Below are positions 51,177 to 59,418 of a stretch of DNA of 64,000 nucleotides, piece after piece. Position 1 is the stretch's first letter. Every line of letters begins with the position of its first letter. Made by a program: the position numbers and the translations under genes. The stretch comes from DATFTE01 sp963802575. Its GTDB lineage: Bacteria > Acidobacteriota > Terriglobia > Terriglobales > Acidobacteriaceae. A model generated the notes under the pieces. The model worked only from the letters and a program-made list of their open reading frames with translations. It was not told where the DNA came from and searched no databases. Location of the stretch: NCBI GenBank assembly GCA_963802575.1, contig CAWDJF010000001.1, positions 310,001 to 374,000 of the forward strand, written 5' to 3'.

Positions 51177-51345
51177 GAATGGACCTCCCCGGAACTCAGC
51201 CGGGCCAATGCGCGTTGAGTTCCGCACTGGTCGCCACTTGCCGACATGTCGGCAACCAGTGATCTAAGAAACAGAGCTATCAAGGAACAATAAAAAACTC
51301 CGCCCGCCCGGGCAGAGCCGGACCAGGCAAAAACTATCAGTCGCA
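51177..51345 (-). promoter_or_regulatory. Structured 5' leader of the yacL-type gene with an internal terminator
   Basis: The minus-strand leader holds, in order: a hairpin CTCTGCCC/GGGCGGAG followed by T6 (51292-51317), a stem closed by CACTGGT/ACCAGTG containing a perfect palindrome TTGCCGACATGTCGGCAA (51238-51255), and a GGAACTCA/TGAGTTCC hairpin ending directly before the GGGGAGG ribosome-binding site. Confidence 0.6.
51292..51317 (-). terminator. Terminator-like hairpin in the yacL leader
   Basis: An 8-bp stem with one G-U pair and a GGGC loop, then T6, about 120 bases before the start codon on the coding strand. Confidence 0.65.
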
Positions 51346-51452
51346 GTATATACCGCGGCCGGACGCGAGAATCGCAGAAAGGATGGACGGTGTCGGTATG
51401 CGAGCGTAATGCGGTTTGCGCGATGAGGCGGGCGTTCGTTTACACTTCTTCC

Positions 51453-52412
51453 ATGAAAGCCCTTGTCATCAGTCGCTTAGGCGGGCCCGAGGTTCTCGAG
51501 GTGCGCGATATGCCAGAACCCGTGCCCAGTGCCGGTCAGGAACTGGTCTCAGTCCAAGCCGCGGGAATCAATTTCGCCGACCTGATGAGCGCCACGGGAG
51601 GCTATCCCGGAACCCCGAAGCCGCCGCTGATTGCGGGTCGCGAGTTCTCCGGCGTTCAGCAAAACACCGGGAAACGCGTCATGGGATACGCGCAGTTCGC
51701 CGCCTTCGCCGAAAAAGTCGCCGCGCGCAGCGAATTGCTCTGGCCCGTGCCCGACGACTGGAGCGCCGAAGAGGGCGCCGCCTTCCCCGTGAACTACTTC
51801 ACCGCTTACTTCGCGTATTGGAAAGCCGGGCTGCTCGAAAAATCTCCCGGCCCGACTCCGCGCGTTCTGATTCACGCAGTTGCCGGAGGCGTCGGTACGG
51901 CAGCTGTGCAGATCGGCAAACTGCTTGGCATCGAGATGTACGGAACTTCGTCTTCGGAAGACAAACTCACGCGCGTCAAAGCGCTCGGCCTGCAACATGG
52001 CATCAACTACAAAGAGCGCGACTACGAAGAAGCGATCAAAGATTTGACCCACGGAGAAGGCGTCGACGCCGTCTTCGAGATGCTGGGAGGCCCGCATGTG
52101 GCGAAGAGCGTTCACTGCCTGCGCGATTTCGGACGCGTCATCGTCTACGGCGCCGCCACCGGAGAGCCGGCCAATTTCGATCCGCGCATTCTTTACGCCA
52201 AAGGCGCCAGCGTGCACGGCCTCTGGCTGACGTATCTCTCGCAACATCGCGAGCTGATGCAATCGGCGTGGAAGCAATTGCAAGCTTGGACTTCCGCCGG
52301 ACACTTGCATCCCGTCATCGGCGCCACGCTTCCTTTAGAGAAAGCTGAAGAAGCGTATCGCCTGTTGCTCGAACGCAAGAATTTCGGGAAGGTCGTGCTG
52401 ACGATCACCTAG
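51453..52412 (+). CDS. NADPH:quinone reductase-like zinc-independent oxidoreductase
   Basis: A 319-residue medium-chain dehydrogenase/reductase. AAGINFADLMSATGGYPG is typical of quinone oxidoreductases, and VLIHAVAGGVGTAAVQIGKLLG is the NADPH-binding glycine motif. No zinc-site Cys cluster is present. The C-terminal PVIGATLPLEKAEEAYRLLLERKNFGKVVL is the family tail. Start at ATG 51453. It precedes a YqeY-type gene by 26 bases and is probably cotranscribed. Confidence 0.88.
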   Translation: MKALVISRLGGPEVLEVRDMPEPVPSAGQELVSVQAAGINFADLMSATGGYPGTPKPPLIAGREFSGVQQNTGKRVMGYAQFAAFAEKVAARSELLWPVPDDWSAEEGAAFPVNYFTAYFAYWKAGLLEKSPGPTPRVLIHAVAGGVGTAAVQIGKLLGIEMYGTSSSEDKLTRVKALGLQHGINYKERDYEEAIKDLTHGEGVDAVFEMLGGPHVAKSVHCLRDFGRVIVYGAATGEPANFDPRILYAKGASVHGLWLTYLSQHRELMQSAWKQLQAWTSAGHLHPVIGATLPLEKAEEAYRLLLERKNFGKVVLTIT

Positions 52413-52438
52413 AAAGCGCTGCTCGCTATAATCCCAAC

Positions 52439-52897
52439 ATGAGCCTCATCGACGACATTCAGAAGCACATCATCGAAGCCATGAAGGCCCGCGACGAGCA
52501 GCGCCTCTCGACGCTGCGCATGGTGAAGACCGCACTCAAGCATCGCGAAGTCGAAAAGATGGCCCCGCTCGACGACAAAGAATCGCAACAGATCCTGACC
52601 ACGCTGATCAAGCAGCGCAAAGAATCGATCGAGCAATTCACCAAAGGCGGCCGCCAGGAAATGGCCGACAAAGAAGCCGCCGAGATCATCCTGATCGAGT
52701 CTTATCTGCCGAAAGCCGCCGGAGAAGCCGAGATCGTCGCCGGAGTAAGGGCCACCATCGCCGAAATGGGCTCTCCCACCATGAAAGATGTGGGAACGGT
52801 CATGAAAAATGCCATGGCAAGATTCGCCGCCGCCGGCATGCGGGTCGATGGCAAGGTGGTCAGCGAAGCCGTCAAGAAAGAATTAACCCCGAAATAA
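52439..52897 (+). CDS. GatB/YqeY-domain protein
   Basis: A 152-residue protein of the YqeY family, related to the tail of the amidotransferase subunit GatB. The helical bundle starts SLIDDIQKHIIEAMKARDEQRL and ends PTMKDVGTVMKNAMARFAAAG. It binds tRNA in GatB; the stand-alone form has no established role. A GC-rich hairpin follows. Confidence 0.9.
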   Translation: MSLIDDIQKHIIEAMKARDEQRLSTLRMVKTALKHREVEKMAPLDDKESQQILTTLIKQRKESIEQFTKGGRQEMADKEAAEIILIESYLPKAAGEAEIVAGVRATIAEMGSPTMKDVGTVMKNAMARFAAAGMRVDGKVVSEAVKKELTPK

Positions 52898-52915
52898 AAA
52901 CTCGAGGGTGCCCCG

Positions 52916-52951
52916 TCCTTGTCGCGTTCTTTGCGACAGGGCGGGATTTCG
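52916..52951. terminator. GC-rich hairpin after the YqeY gene
   Basis: CCCGTCCTTGTCGC pairs imperfectly with GCGACAGGGCGGG around a GTTCTTT loop, between convergent genes. There is no long T run on the plus strand. Confidence 0.5.
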
Positions 52952-52958
52952 GGCCGGT

Positions 52959-53813
52959 TCACTTGCTTCTCTGCCATTCCCGATAAGCTTCGCTCTTCGA
53001 CACTCCCATCTCTTTCGCGACGCGCTTCAGGGCGGCTTTTTCATCTAAATTCTCGGAAGCCATGATCTGCTCCATCCTCTGGCGCAGATTGACTGTCTCG
53101 GCTCTGGGCTTTTGGCTCTCGGCTTTGGCAATCAATAACGTGATCTCACCTTTCACATCTCCACGAGATTTCAATGTCGCCAAAATCTCTCCTGCGCTTC
53201 CGCGTAAGAACTCTTCATGGAGCTTGGTCACCTCGCGCGCAATGACGATGTGCCGCTCAGCGCCCAGAATCTCAACCACATCTTCTACCGCCTCGACAAT
53301 CCGGTGCGGCGCCTCATAAAACACCTGCGTCCGCTCGGAATCCTTTACTGCTTCCAATGCCTGTCTTCTCTGTCCCCGCTTTGCTGGAAGGAATCCGTTA
53401 AAGCGGAACGAATCCGTCGGCAATCCGCTCGCCACCAGCGCCGACAAGAACGCCGACGCGCCCGGAATCGGAACCACCGGAATCTTGTGACGGATCGCCA
53501 GCGAGATCAGACGGAACCCTGGATCGGATATTCCCGGCATGCCTGCGTCCGTGACGAGGGCGATCCGCGCGCCCGCTTCCAACTCTTTCACCAGCTCCGG
53601 CGCGCGTTCCATCTCGTTGTGTTCGTGATAGCTGGTCGTCTTGGTGACGATGCTGTAGTGATTCAGCAGCTTCTGCGTCTGGCGCGTGTCTTCGCAGGCG
53701 ATCAGGTCGGCTTCTTTCAGCACCCGCACCGCGCGGAGCGTGATGTCTTCGAGATTCCCTATCGGAGTCCCCACCAGGTAAAGTCCCGGCGTGAGCGCGG
53801 AATCCGTTTTCAT
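52959..53813 (-). CDS. rsmI: 16S rRNA 2'-O-ribose methyltransferase (cytidine 1402)
   Basis: A 284-residue SAM-dependent methyltransferase. GLYLVGTPIGNLEDITLRAV is the family N-terminus; CEDTRQTQKLLNHY, VTDAGMPGISDPG and PGASAFLSALVASGL are further signatures. A 28-base heptamer array (53099-53126) lies inside the gene and encodes KAESQKPRAE, a stretch that breaks the usual spacing between the methyltransferase and the C-terminal helix-turn-helix-like region (EKAALKRVAKEMGVSKSEAYR). Confidence 0.94.
   Translation of the reverse strand: MKTDSALTPGLYLVGTPIGNLEDITLRAVRVLKEADLIACEDTRQTQKLLNHYSIVTKTTSYHEHNEMERAPELVKELEAGARIALVTDAGMPGISDPGFRLISLAIRHKIPVVPIPGASAFLSALVASGLPTDSFRFNGFLPAKRGQRRQALEAVKDSERTQVFYEAPHRIVEAVEDVVEILGAERHIVIAREVTKLHEEFLRGSAGEILATLKSRGDVKGEITLLIAKAESQKPRAETVNLRQRMEQIMASENLDEKAALKRVAKEMGVSKSEAYREWQRSK
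53099..53126. repeat. Heptamer array inside rsmI (4 units)
   Basis: CGGCTCT, GGGCTTT, TGGCTCT and CGGCTTT follow every 7 bases within the coding sequence. The unit is related to the GGGCTTC arrays at 58904 and 61464. Confidence 0.78.
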
Positions 53814-53905
53814 GCCGCGAGTCTACCATCGTCACAAATTGACGTGACGCGCCGTGAAACCTAGAATCAAAGCAGACCATTTGCTGGGGTTGGTACAGAG
53901 AATCC

Positions 53906-54241
53906 ATGCCACTTTACGAGTACGAGTGCAAGAAGTGCCATCACCGCTTTGAGCGCATCCAGAAGTTTTCCGACCCGCACGTCAAGAAGTGCCCAGACTG
54001 CGGAGGCCCGGTCGAGCAGGTGATCTCCGCCCCCGCGGTGCAGTTCAAGGGCTCGGGCTGGTACGTCACCGACTACGGCAAGAACACCTCGCACACGCCG
54101 CACACGCCCTCCTCGTCAAACGGCGACTCGAAGTCTGAGGGCAAATCCGAAAGCAAATCCGACGACAAGGCCAAGTCCGAAGGAAAGTCCAAGTCGGAAG
54201 ACAAGCCCAAGAAGAAGGCGCCCTCCTCCGAAAAGAAGTAA
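53906..54241 (+). CDS. FmdB-type zinc-ribbon protein with a Lys/Ser tail
   Basis: A 111-residue protein. MPLYEYECKKCHHRFERIQ with KKCPDCGGPVEQV forms the two-Cys-pair zinc ribbon (residues about 8-40). GSGWYVTDYGKN follows. The C-terminal half is a disordered tail rich in Lys, Ser, Glu and Asp (GKSESKSDDKAKSEGKSK). FmdB-like ribbons are thought to act in regulation, but the role is unclear. It is divergent from rsmI, 92 bases from it. Confidence 0.88.
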   Translation: MPLYEYECKKCHHRFERIQKFSDPHVKKCPDCGGPVEQVISAPAVQFKGSGWYVTDYGKNTSHTPHTPSSSNGDSKSEGKSESKSDDKAKSEGKSKSEDKPKKKAPSSEKK

Positions 54242-54244
54242 CCC

Positions 54245-54290
54245 TGAAGCCTTGTCATTCCGAAGCGAAGCGAGGAATCTGCTTTCGGTT
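54245..54290. repeat. Single arm of the TCATTCCGA repeat family
   Basis: TTGTCATTCCGAAGCGAAGCG and following bases match the arms at 47856-47947. No facing arm is present nearby. Confidence 0.6.
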
Positions 54291-54372
54291 TGCGCCGCCT
54301 CGACACCGTGAGGCCTGAATCCTTTTCTCCCTCGCCACATCTAAATAGTCGTTATAACGAGGATTCTCTTCT

Positions 54373-55072
54373 ATGATCAACATTCGCCGCAGCAACGAGC
54401 GTGGTGGAGGCAATTTCGGATGGCTCAACACCCGCCACAGCTTCTCCTTTGACTCGTATTACGACCCCAAACACATGGGATTTCGCTCTTTGCGCGTCAT
54501 CAACGAAGACTGGGTCGCGCCCGGCGAGGGATTCCCCGCGCATCCTCATCGCGACATGGAAATCATCACGTATGTCCTCGAAGGCGCGCTCGAACATAAA
54601 GACAGCTTGGGAACGGGCTCGGTCATTCGTCCCGGCGACGGGCAGCGCATGAGCGCGGGACGCGGCATCCGCCACAGCGAGATGAATGCGTCAGACACGG
54701 AAAAAGCTCATCTGCTGCAGATCTGGATCATGCCCGACCAGCCGGGACACGAGCCCAGCTATGAGCAGAAGGCGTTTCCGGAAAGCGAGAAGCGCGGCAA
54801 GCTGCGCCTGATCGCCGGGCCCGATGGCAAAGATGGCTCGGTCACCATTCACCAGGACGCCAAGCTCTACGTCTCGCTGCTCAATCCCGGAGACGAAGTC
54901 ACGCACGATCTGGGCAAATCTCGCCACGCGTGGCTGCAGGTCGCGAAAGGCGCGGTCGAGTTGAATGGCAAGAGAGCTCGAGCAGGGCGACGGCGCCGCC
55001 ATCAGCGACGAACAGAAGCTTGCGATCAAAGGAACATCTGACGCCGAGATTCTGCTGTTCGATCTGGCCTAA
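54373..55072 (+). pseudogene. Pirin-family protein with a single-base frame change
   Basis: A bicupin-fold protein. The first 198 residues read normally: NERGGGNFGWLNTRHSFSF, HPHRDMEIITYVLEG, GRGIRHSEMNAS, and GDEVTHDLGKSRHAWLQVA. At 54973 one extra A appears to shift the frame; ignoring it, the protein continues through QGDGAAISDEQKLAIKGTSD to EILLFDLA and a stop at 55072, giving 232 residues, the expected family length. As written the frame instead ends at 55041. Pirins are iron-binding quercetinase-like proteins. Confidence 0.82.
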
Positions 55073-55074
55073 AA

Positions 55075-55156
55075 CTCTAGCCACGGATTTACGCGGATTT
55101 CCACGGATCAATTCATAAAAAGACTCGATCCGTGAGAATCCGCGTGATCCGTGGCT
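55075..55156. repeat. CCACGGATT-type inverted repeat
   Basis: GCCACGGATTTACGCGGATT (55080-55099) faces its reverse complement near 55136-55155 (AATCCGCGTGATCCGTGGC). The right arm overlaps the putative start of the next gene. A fragment of the same sequence lies between ispD and ispF (48520-48542). Confidence 0.7.
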
Positions 55157-55585
55157 TATGCTTTTGTCGTGGAACGTCCTCAGGGAGTCGTCGCGATCGC
55201 GACCTTGTTTTTTGCGGTCGCGTCTTATCTCGGCGTCATCGGCTTGCTCATGATCGTCAGTCCGGGCACGGTGCCGATGTCTCTAGGCGCGCCTCTGCTG
55301 GGAGGCCTCGAACTCGCTGGCCCCTACATGTTCCTGCTCATTGCACTGATCGCCGCCGCGATCGCATACGGCATGTTGCGATTGAACAACTGGGCGCGGC
55401 GTGCGGCTATCCTCGTAGCCATCTACGGAGTCGTCATGCTGGTGCCGCCGGTGTCGAGCGCCGTCATCGGATTCCAGCCCAAAGCCCTGGTCTTCGGCGG
55501 CCTCGGTGTCATGCTCCGTGTCATGATCGTCTGGTACTTGTTTCAAGAGCCGGTGAAAGACGAGTTTTCCAAGCCGTCCCCTTAA
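55151..55585 (+). CDS. Small integral membrane protein
   Basis: A 144-residue protein with four hydrophobic helices (ATLFFAVASYLGVIGLLMI, ELAGPYMFLLIALIAAAIAY, RRAAILVAIYGVVMLV, LGVMLRVMIVWYLF). GTG 55151 lies in the right arm of an inverted repeat; GTG 55169 (ERPQGVVAIA) is the more natural start, as such proteins often begin RPxGV. No family function is known. Confidence 0.65.
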   Translation: MAYAFVVERPQGVVAIATLFFAVASYLGVIGLLMIVSPGTVPMSLGAPLLGGLELAGPYMFLLIALIAAAIAYGMLRLNNWARRAAILVAIYGVVMLVPPVSSAVIGFQPKALVFGGLGVMLRVMIVWYLFQEPVKDEFSKPSP

Positions 55586-55604
55586 ACTCTCCCCTTAGAA
55601 GAGA

Positions 55605-55690
55605 ATGTCATCCCGAGCGCAGTCGCGCTGAGCGTAGCGAGGCGCGGCGGAGTCGAGAGCCTGCCCTGAGCGAAGTCGAAGGGGACCCCG
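55605..55690. repeat. Composite dispersed repeat (TCATCCCGAGCG / GAGCGAAGTCGAAGG)
   Basis: Repeat-like sequence with hairpin potential between two plus-strand genes. TGAGCGAAGTCGAAGGG is the right part; a similar GCGAAGTCGAAGG occurs at 59498-59513. Confidence 0.6.
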
Positions 55691-55765
55691 CGTGCGCATA
55701 AAGCGGCAAAGGCCTCGCAAGGAATTCTCTTTCGCACGTTCACAAGGTATAGTCACGAACCACCG

Positions 55766-56245
55766 GTGGACTACTGGTTCCAAAAGACGCTCTACGAATC
55801 CTTCTGGCCCAGCTACTTGGCTAGCGTCGTCGTTGCGTTCGTCCTGATTCCAATTCTTTCCGCCTTCCCGACGGTCACTCTACTCGGCCCCTACGTGCAG
55901 TGGGTGGGTCTCGGCTGGGCGGTGGTATTAGCGCTCATCGCCGGTTTTCTTTGTGAACGCTGGTTGCCGCGACCGGCCGCGCACTGGGCGTGGACGCTGG
56001 GAATCATTTGGCTGGCGGTCGGCGGGTGCGACCTTGCAACTAGTCTGGGGGCTTCCGCAGTGCACCAAACCCGATGGCAGTATCTGTTCGATCAATTGTT
56101 CCGAGATTGTGAAGCGAGTGAATGCATGTACCTGGCTTTCTTTACCTACCCCGCAGTTTGCGCATTTATCTTCTCCCTTGGCGCGGCCTTTGGCCTGAAA
56201 CGTTCCCGCAAAAGCCCCCCTCGGCCTAATTCCGCCGAGACATGA
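55766..56245 (+). CDS. Uncharacterised membrane protein
   Basis: A 159-residue protein from GTG 55766 with four hydrophobic segments (SVVVAFVLIPILSAFPTVTL, GLGWAVVLALIAGFLC, WTLGIIWLAVGGCDLA, AFFTYPAVCAFIFSLGAAF) and a basic tail. Two Cys lie in the loop RDCEASECMY. I see no family match. The start lacks a strong ribosome-binding site. Confidence 0.6.
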   Translation: MDYWFQKTLYESFWPSYLASVVVAFVLIPILSAFPTVTLLGPYVQWVGLGWAVVLALIAGFLCERWLPRPAAHWAWTLGIIWLAVGGCDLATSLGASAVHQTRWQYLFDQLFRDCEASECMYLAFFTYPAVCAFIFSLGAAFGLKRSRKSPPRPNSAET

Positions 56246-56564
56246 GCTCTCCCATGTCTATTCCTTGCGTCACCCCTACCCAGCCGCACCTCTAAATTCA
56301 CCTTTCTAGTTCCAAAATGGGAATTACTGATTAGCTATTGCTAGAAGATATTCCATGATCTAAACGCGCCCTGGCGCTGTCAGGCGTTGCGGATGGCCCT
56401 GAGGTCCACCCAGAATCCGAGTTCGCGCTGGAGAGGCCTTAAAACCATCGCACGTGGCATCCTACGCAACGGCCGGATGCCAATCTGAACGTATGGCCCA
56501 ACTCGGCTTTCACCTGTTATCAATAACTTACAGATAATCACAACAAAGCGCAGGAGTTAAAAGA
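56246..56564. other. Gene-free stretch
   Basis: About 320 bases between a plus-strand and a minus-strand stop. It contains no heptamer array and no convincing open frame; several imperfect stems (for example around GGCGTTGCGG) could be a small RNA but I cannot support one. Confidence 0.5.
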
Positions 56565-56594
56565 GCAAAAAAAAGAGCGGCCCGCAGGCCGCTC
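56565..56594 (-). terminator. Rho-independent terminator of the DUF6600-like gene
   Basis: On the minus strand GAGCGGCC and GGCCGCTC flank a short loop and are followed by T8. It lies 22 bases beyond the stop codon. Confidence 0.88.
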
Positions 56595-56615
56595 GTGAAG
56601 AACTCTACTTCCAGC

Positions 56616-58646
56616 TTAGTGAGGCCGCTGTCCTTTCGGAGCTTCTTTCGGCGGCGGCTGCTTGGGCGCCTCATGCGGAGAAGGTGCTGGCCGTGTCTGC
56701 TCCCGTTGTTGCTGCCAGTTGTGATACTTCTGCTCTTCCTGCTGCTGTTGTTGCTGGCTCATCTCGTGCTGCGGAGGCATGGGCTTCGCCAGCGGATGCG
56801 ACCACTGCTGTTGCTGCGGTGGTTGCGGACGCTCGTTGCCATTAGGCTGCGATGGCCTCTCGACGTTGCTGTTCGATGGCCGTTCCGCGTTATTGTTCGA
56901 CGGTCGTTCAACGTTGTTGTTGGGCCGCTGATCCGGTCTCGGCGCCGGCTCCTGTTGCCCGCCCTGCGGAGGACGGGGCACGTTCCTCGAAGGCTGTGCC
57001 GGCTCCATTGGCCGATTGGTCGGTTGCGCTGGTTCGGGGCGGTTATTCTGCGGCGGTTGCTGCGGGCGCGCCGTCTCCGTCGGACGATTGGGTTGCGCCG
57101 GTTCCGACGCGCGGCCCGGTTGTGCCGGACGCGTCATCGTCTCTGCAGGGCGCGTGTTGTTCTGCGGCATGTTGGTCTGCCGCTGGTCGAATGACTGCCG
57201 CGGAGGCGCTGGAGGCCGCTCGGCTACCACTTGTCGCTTCTCCACTCTCGCCGGAGGTTGAAATCGCGCCGGCGAGCCTGCGCCCAGCACGCTCTGCCGC
57301 ACTGGTTGCACCGGAACTTCGTGGGTAACCTGCGCTTCCTGCAGTTGCCGCTCGTTCACCTGCACCAGGCCGCGGTTCACCGGACGCGCATTCACAAACG
57401 TATCGTGCGACACCACGGTCACTGCGTTGCCTACACGCTGGTTCACATAGGTCACGTGAGTGACGTTCACGTTGTTGTAGACATTCGTGATGCGCGTGAC
57501 GTTCACGGTCGTGTTGGTAATGTTCACCTGATTCACGTAAGTGCGGCTCACGCGGTATCCCGGAACAAAGACTTCTCCCGGAGCCAGCGGGAACCATCCC
57601 ACTGCCGGACCGCCGCCGCCCACCGCGATGCCTACTCCGCCAACCCACGCCACCAGCGCGGGAGCGTAGACGGGACGCACGTACACCGGTCCCGGCACCC
57701 AGCACCATCCCGCTCCTACGTACGCCCAGCGTCCATAGTGGAACGGAGCGAATCCCCAGGGCTCATCTTCCACCCAGGTCCATCCCCATGGGCCGATAAA
57801 GGCCCAGTGTCCGTTACGATAAGGCGCCCATCCCACGGCAACGCCGGTCGGTTGCCACACATTGCCATAGCCTGCAACGTAGTTCCAGCGGCCGTAGTCG
57901 TCGAGATCTTCGTATCCGGTCATTTCCGGCGAAATATAGTTCGGCGTTACCCCAGCATCTTCGCGACGGTCGCGATCGGAGGCCCAGCGATCAAGATCAT
58001 CGTCGGCAGGAATCTGGTTGATGTCGTGATCGATCTGATCGATTCCACTGAAACGGGATTGCTGTCCGCCGAGCACGGTGTAGTTCGCACCGCCGCCCGC
58101 GGCTTCGCCCTGGCCCTTCCACACGGTGACGAGCGTGGTGTCGCCGGCTTCGTTGACATCGATGCGGTATTCGCCGGGACGCCGCACGGTGAACGCCAGG
58201 TTCGGCGTATCGACTTCGAATTGGTCGTCGTCGTCGAGATGGCGCACGCGCAGCATCAGCGATCCTTGCGCCAGACGCAGTTGCGTAGCGCGATCGTCGA
58301 GATCCAGGAACGTCATACTGGTTTCCGGACCCATGCGCAGAACGGTTGAGCCGATATGCAGCTCATCGCGCGAATCCTTATCGGCCCACAAATTGTCGCC
58401 CGTGGTCAGCGGACGGTTTGGCACAGCCTGTAACCAGTCGCCCTCGCCACCAGGCTGAAACGATACGGAGCCTTCCGAGTAGTTCATGCGCGCAATGCGT
58501 CCCGGAGGATCCTGTTGCGGCTGCCCTTGATCCTGTGGCGGGGGACCTTGCGGCGGCTCGTCTTGCGCCCCCGCATTTTGCGGCGCGACGGCCAGCGCCA
58601 GCACTGCCGCCAAAAATGCACTTAGCAAGAGGTTCGATGTCTTCAT
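56616..58646 (-). CDS. Exported DUF6600-like surface protein with a Pro/Gln-rich C-terminus
   Basis: A 676-residue protein from ATG 58646 (ribosome-binding GGAG), with a signal peptide ending QNAGAQ. A FecR-like sandwich lies at about 45-185 (RIARMNYSEGSVSFQP). Residues about 255-345 carry repeated Trp/Tyr/Gly blades (YGRWNYVAGYGNVWQPTG, GHWAFIGPWGWTWV, YGRWAYVGAGWCWVPG) as in DUF6600. The rest, from about 430, is low-complexity Pro/Gln/Asn/Arg, probably disordered and surface-exposed. Function unknown. Confidence 0.8.
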   Translation of the reverse strand: MKTSNLLLSAFLAAVLALAVAPQNAGAQDEPPQGPPPQDQGQPQQDPPGRIARMNYSEGSVSFQPGGEGDWLQAVPNRPLTTGDNLWADKDSRDELHIGSTVLRMGPETSMTFLDLDDRATQLRLAQGSLMLRVRHLDDDDQFEVDTPNLAFTVRRPGEYRIDVNEAGDTTLVTVWKGQGEAAGGGANYTVLGGQQSRFSGIDQIDHDINQIPADDDLDRWASDRDRREDAGVTPNYISPEMTGYEDLDDYGRWNYVAGYGNVWQPTGVAVGWAPYRNGHWAFIGPWGWTWVEDEPWGFAPFHYGRWAYVGAGWCWVPGPVYVRPVYAPALVAWVGGVGIAVGGGGPAVGWFPLAPGEVFVPGYRVSRTYVNQVNITNTTVNVTRITNVYNNVNVTHVTYVNQRVGNAVTVVSHDTFVNARPVNRGLVQVNERQLQEAQVTHEVPVQPVRQSVLGAGSPARFQPPARVEKRQVVAERPPAPPRQSFDQRQTNMPQNNTRPAETMTRPAQPGRASEPAQPNRPTETARPQQPPQNNRPEPAQPTNRPMEPAQPSRNVPRPPQGGQQEPAPRPDQRPNNNVERPSNNNAERPSNSNVERPSQPNGNERPQPPQQQQWSHPLAKPMPPQHEMSQQQQQQEEQKYHNWQQQREQTRPAPSPHEAPKQPPPKEAPKGQRPH

Positions 58647-58849
58647 TCGTTTTCTCCGACCCACTCTGTCAAAACACGCCAACCCGAGGAAAAGTTCCGC
58701 GCACTCTGTTCTGAGAATAATCGAACTCCCGTAACCTGCTGGATTACCTCGCAGATTCCCCATGATTCAATTTGCGGGATGACATCAGCGCACGTCTATA
58801 CCGTCAAATGCTGACATTGAATAATTGCGCAACTGAGGCAACCAAAAGC

Positions 58850-58927
58850 AGCTGTCAGCTGTCAGCTTTCAGCTGTCAGCTCTCAGTGCGCAAAACCGGC
58901 GTCGGGCTTCGGGCGTCAGGCTTCGGG
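58850..58927. repeat. Heptamer arrays AGCTNTC (5 units) and GGGCTTC (3 units)
   Basis: AGCTGTC, AGCTGTC, AGCTTTC, AGCTGTC, AGCTCTC at 58850-58884; then GGGCTTC, GGGCGTC, AGGCTTC at 58904-58924. Confidence 0.85.
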
Positions 58928-58937
58928 ACCAAACAAC

Positions 58938-58958
58938 AAAGGGCGGCGCAGCCGCCCC
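58938..58958 (-). terminator. Hairpin downstream of the receiver-like gene
   Basis: On the minus strand GGGCGGC, GCGC-rich loop, GCCGCCC, then TTTGTTG. It lies about 45 bases beyond the stop at 59005 and may end that transcript. Confidence 0.5.
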
Positions 58959-58972
58959 TGGTCTTTCTTTCT

Positions 58973-59012
58973 CGGTACTCGGTGCTGGGTACTCGGTACT
59001 GTATTTAGGTAC
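58973..59012. repeat. Heptamer array, CGGTACT family (4-5 units)
   Basis: CGGTACT, CGGTGCT, GGGTACT and CGGTACT every 7 bases; the final GGTACTG overlaps the last codons of the gene at 59005. Confidence 0.82.
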
Positions 59013-59379
59013 TGGGTACAGCTTCTCTGACAAAGCCGGTGGCAATTTTTTCGAGCAGGTGATCAATGTCGCTGCCGGTGTCGAGATTCGAATCGACGTA
59101 AGGATGCCGTCCGCCGTCGGTGTGCATGACCAGCACCTTGGTCCCCTGGTGTGACTTCTTCACCATGTAGGGCAGGTGGTGGCGATCGTCGCGGGTCATC
59201 GTTCCGCCCAGGATTACGAGATCGTACGAGCCGCTCTTGAGCGCATCCATAGTGCCCTTGCGGCCCACGGCGGTCTTCACGTTGTGGCCAGCCTTTTGGA
59301 TCGAGGCCGCCTGCACGTCCATGCCATCGGCTTCGCCTTCACAATAAAGAATCGTCAGTTTTGATGCGGATTTCGCCAT
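59005..59379 (-). CDS. Receiver-like protein lacking the phosphoacceptor
   Basis: A 124-residue protein from ATG 59379. ASKLTILYCEGEADGMDVQA, GRKGTMDALKSGSYDLVILG and TKVLVMHTD follow the order of a response-regulator receiver, but the usual acidic phosphorylation site (normally D in DLVLLD) is Gly in DLVILGGTM. It may be a decoy or a specialised binding fold. Its last residues (VPST) are encoded by a heptamer repeat. Flanked by repeats on both sides. Confidence 0.62.
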   Translation of the reverse strand: MAKSASKLTILYCEGEADGMDVQAASIQKAGHNVKTAVGRKGTMDALKSGSYDLVILGGTMTRDDRHHLPYMVKKSHQGTKVLVMHTDGGRHPYVDSNLDTGSDIDHLLEKIATGFVREAVPST

Positions 59380-59418
59380 GATGGAACAGTCCTTTCCTCT
59401 GCCTGTTCTGTTCATCAC

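Larger units (their letters stand above)
58647..59004. other. Repeat-rich intergenic region
   Basis: About 360 bases without a gene. It holds the start region of the DUF6600-like gene, then heptamer arrays of three families (58850-58884, 58904-58927, 58973-59012) and a GC-rich hairpin at 58941-58957. Confidence 0.7.

Noticed and set aside
56246..56564. A small RNA gene
   Set aside because: Some stems can be drawn, but there is no promoter, terminator on the plus strand or recognised motif.
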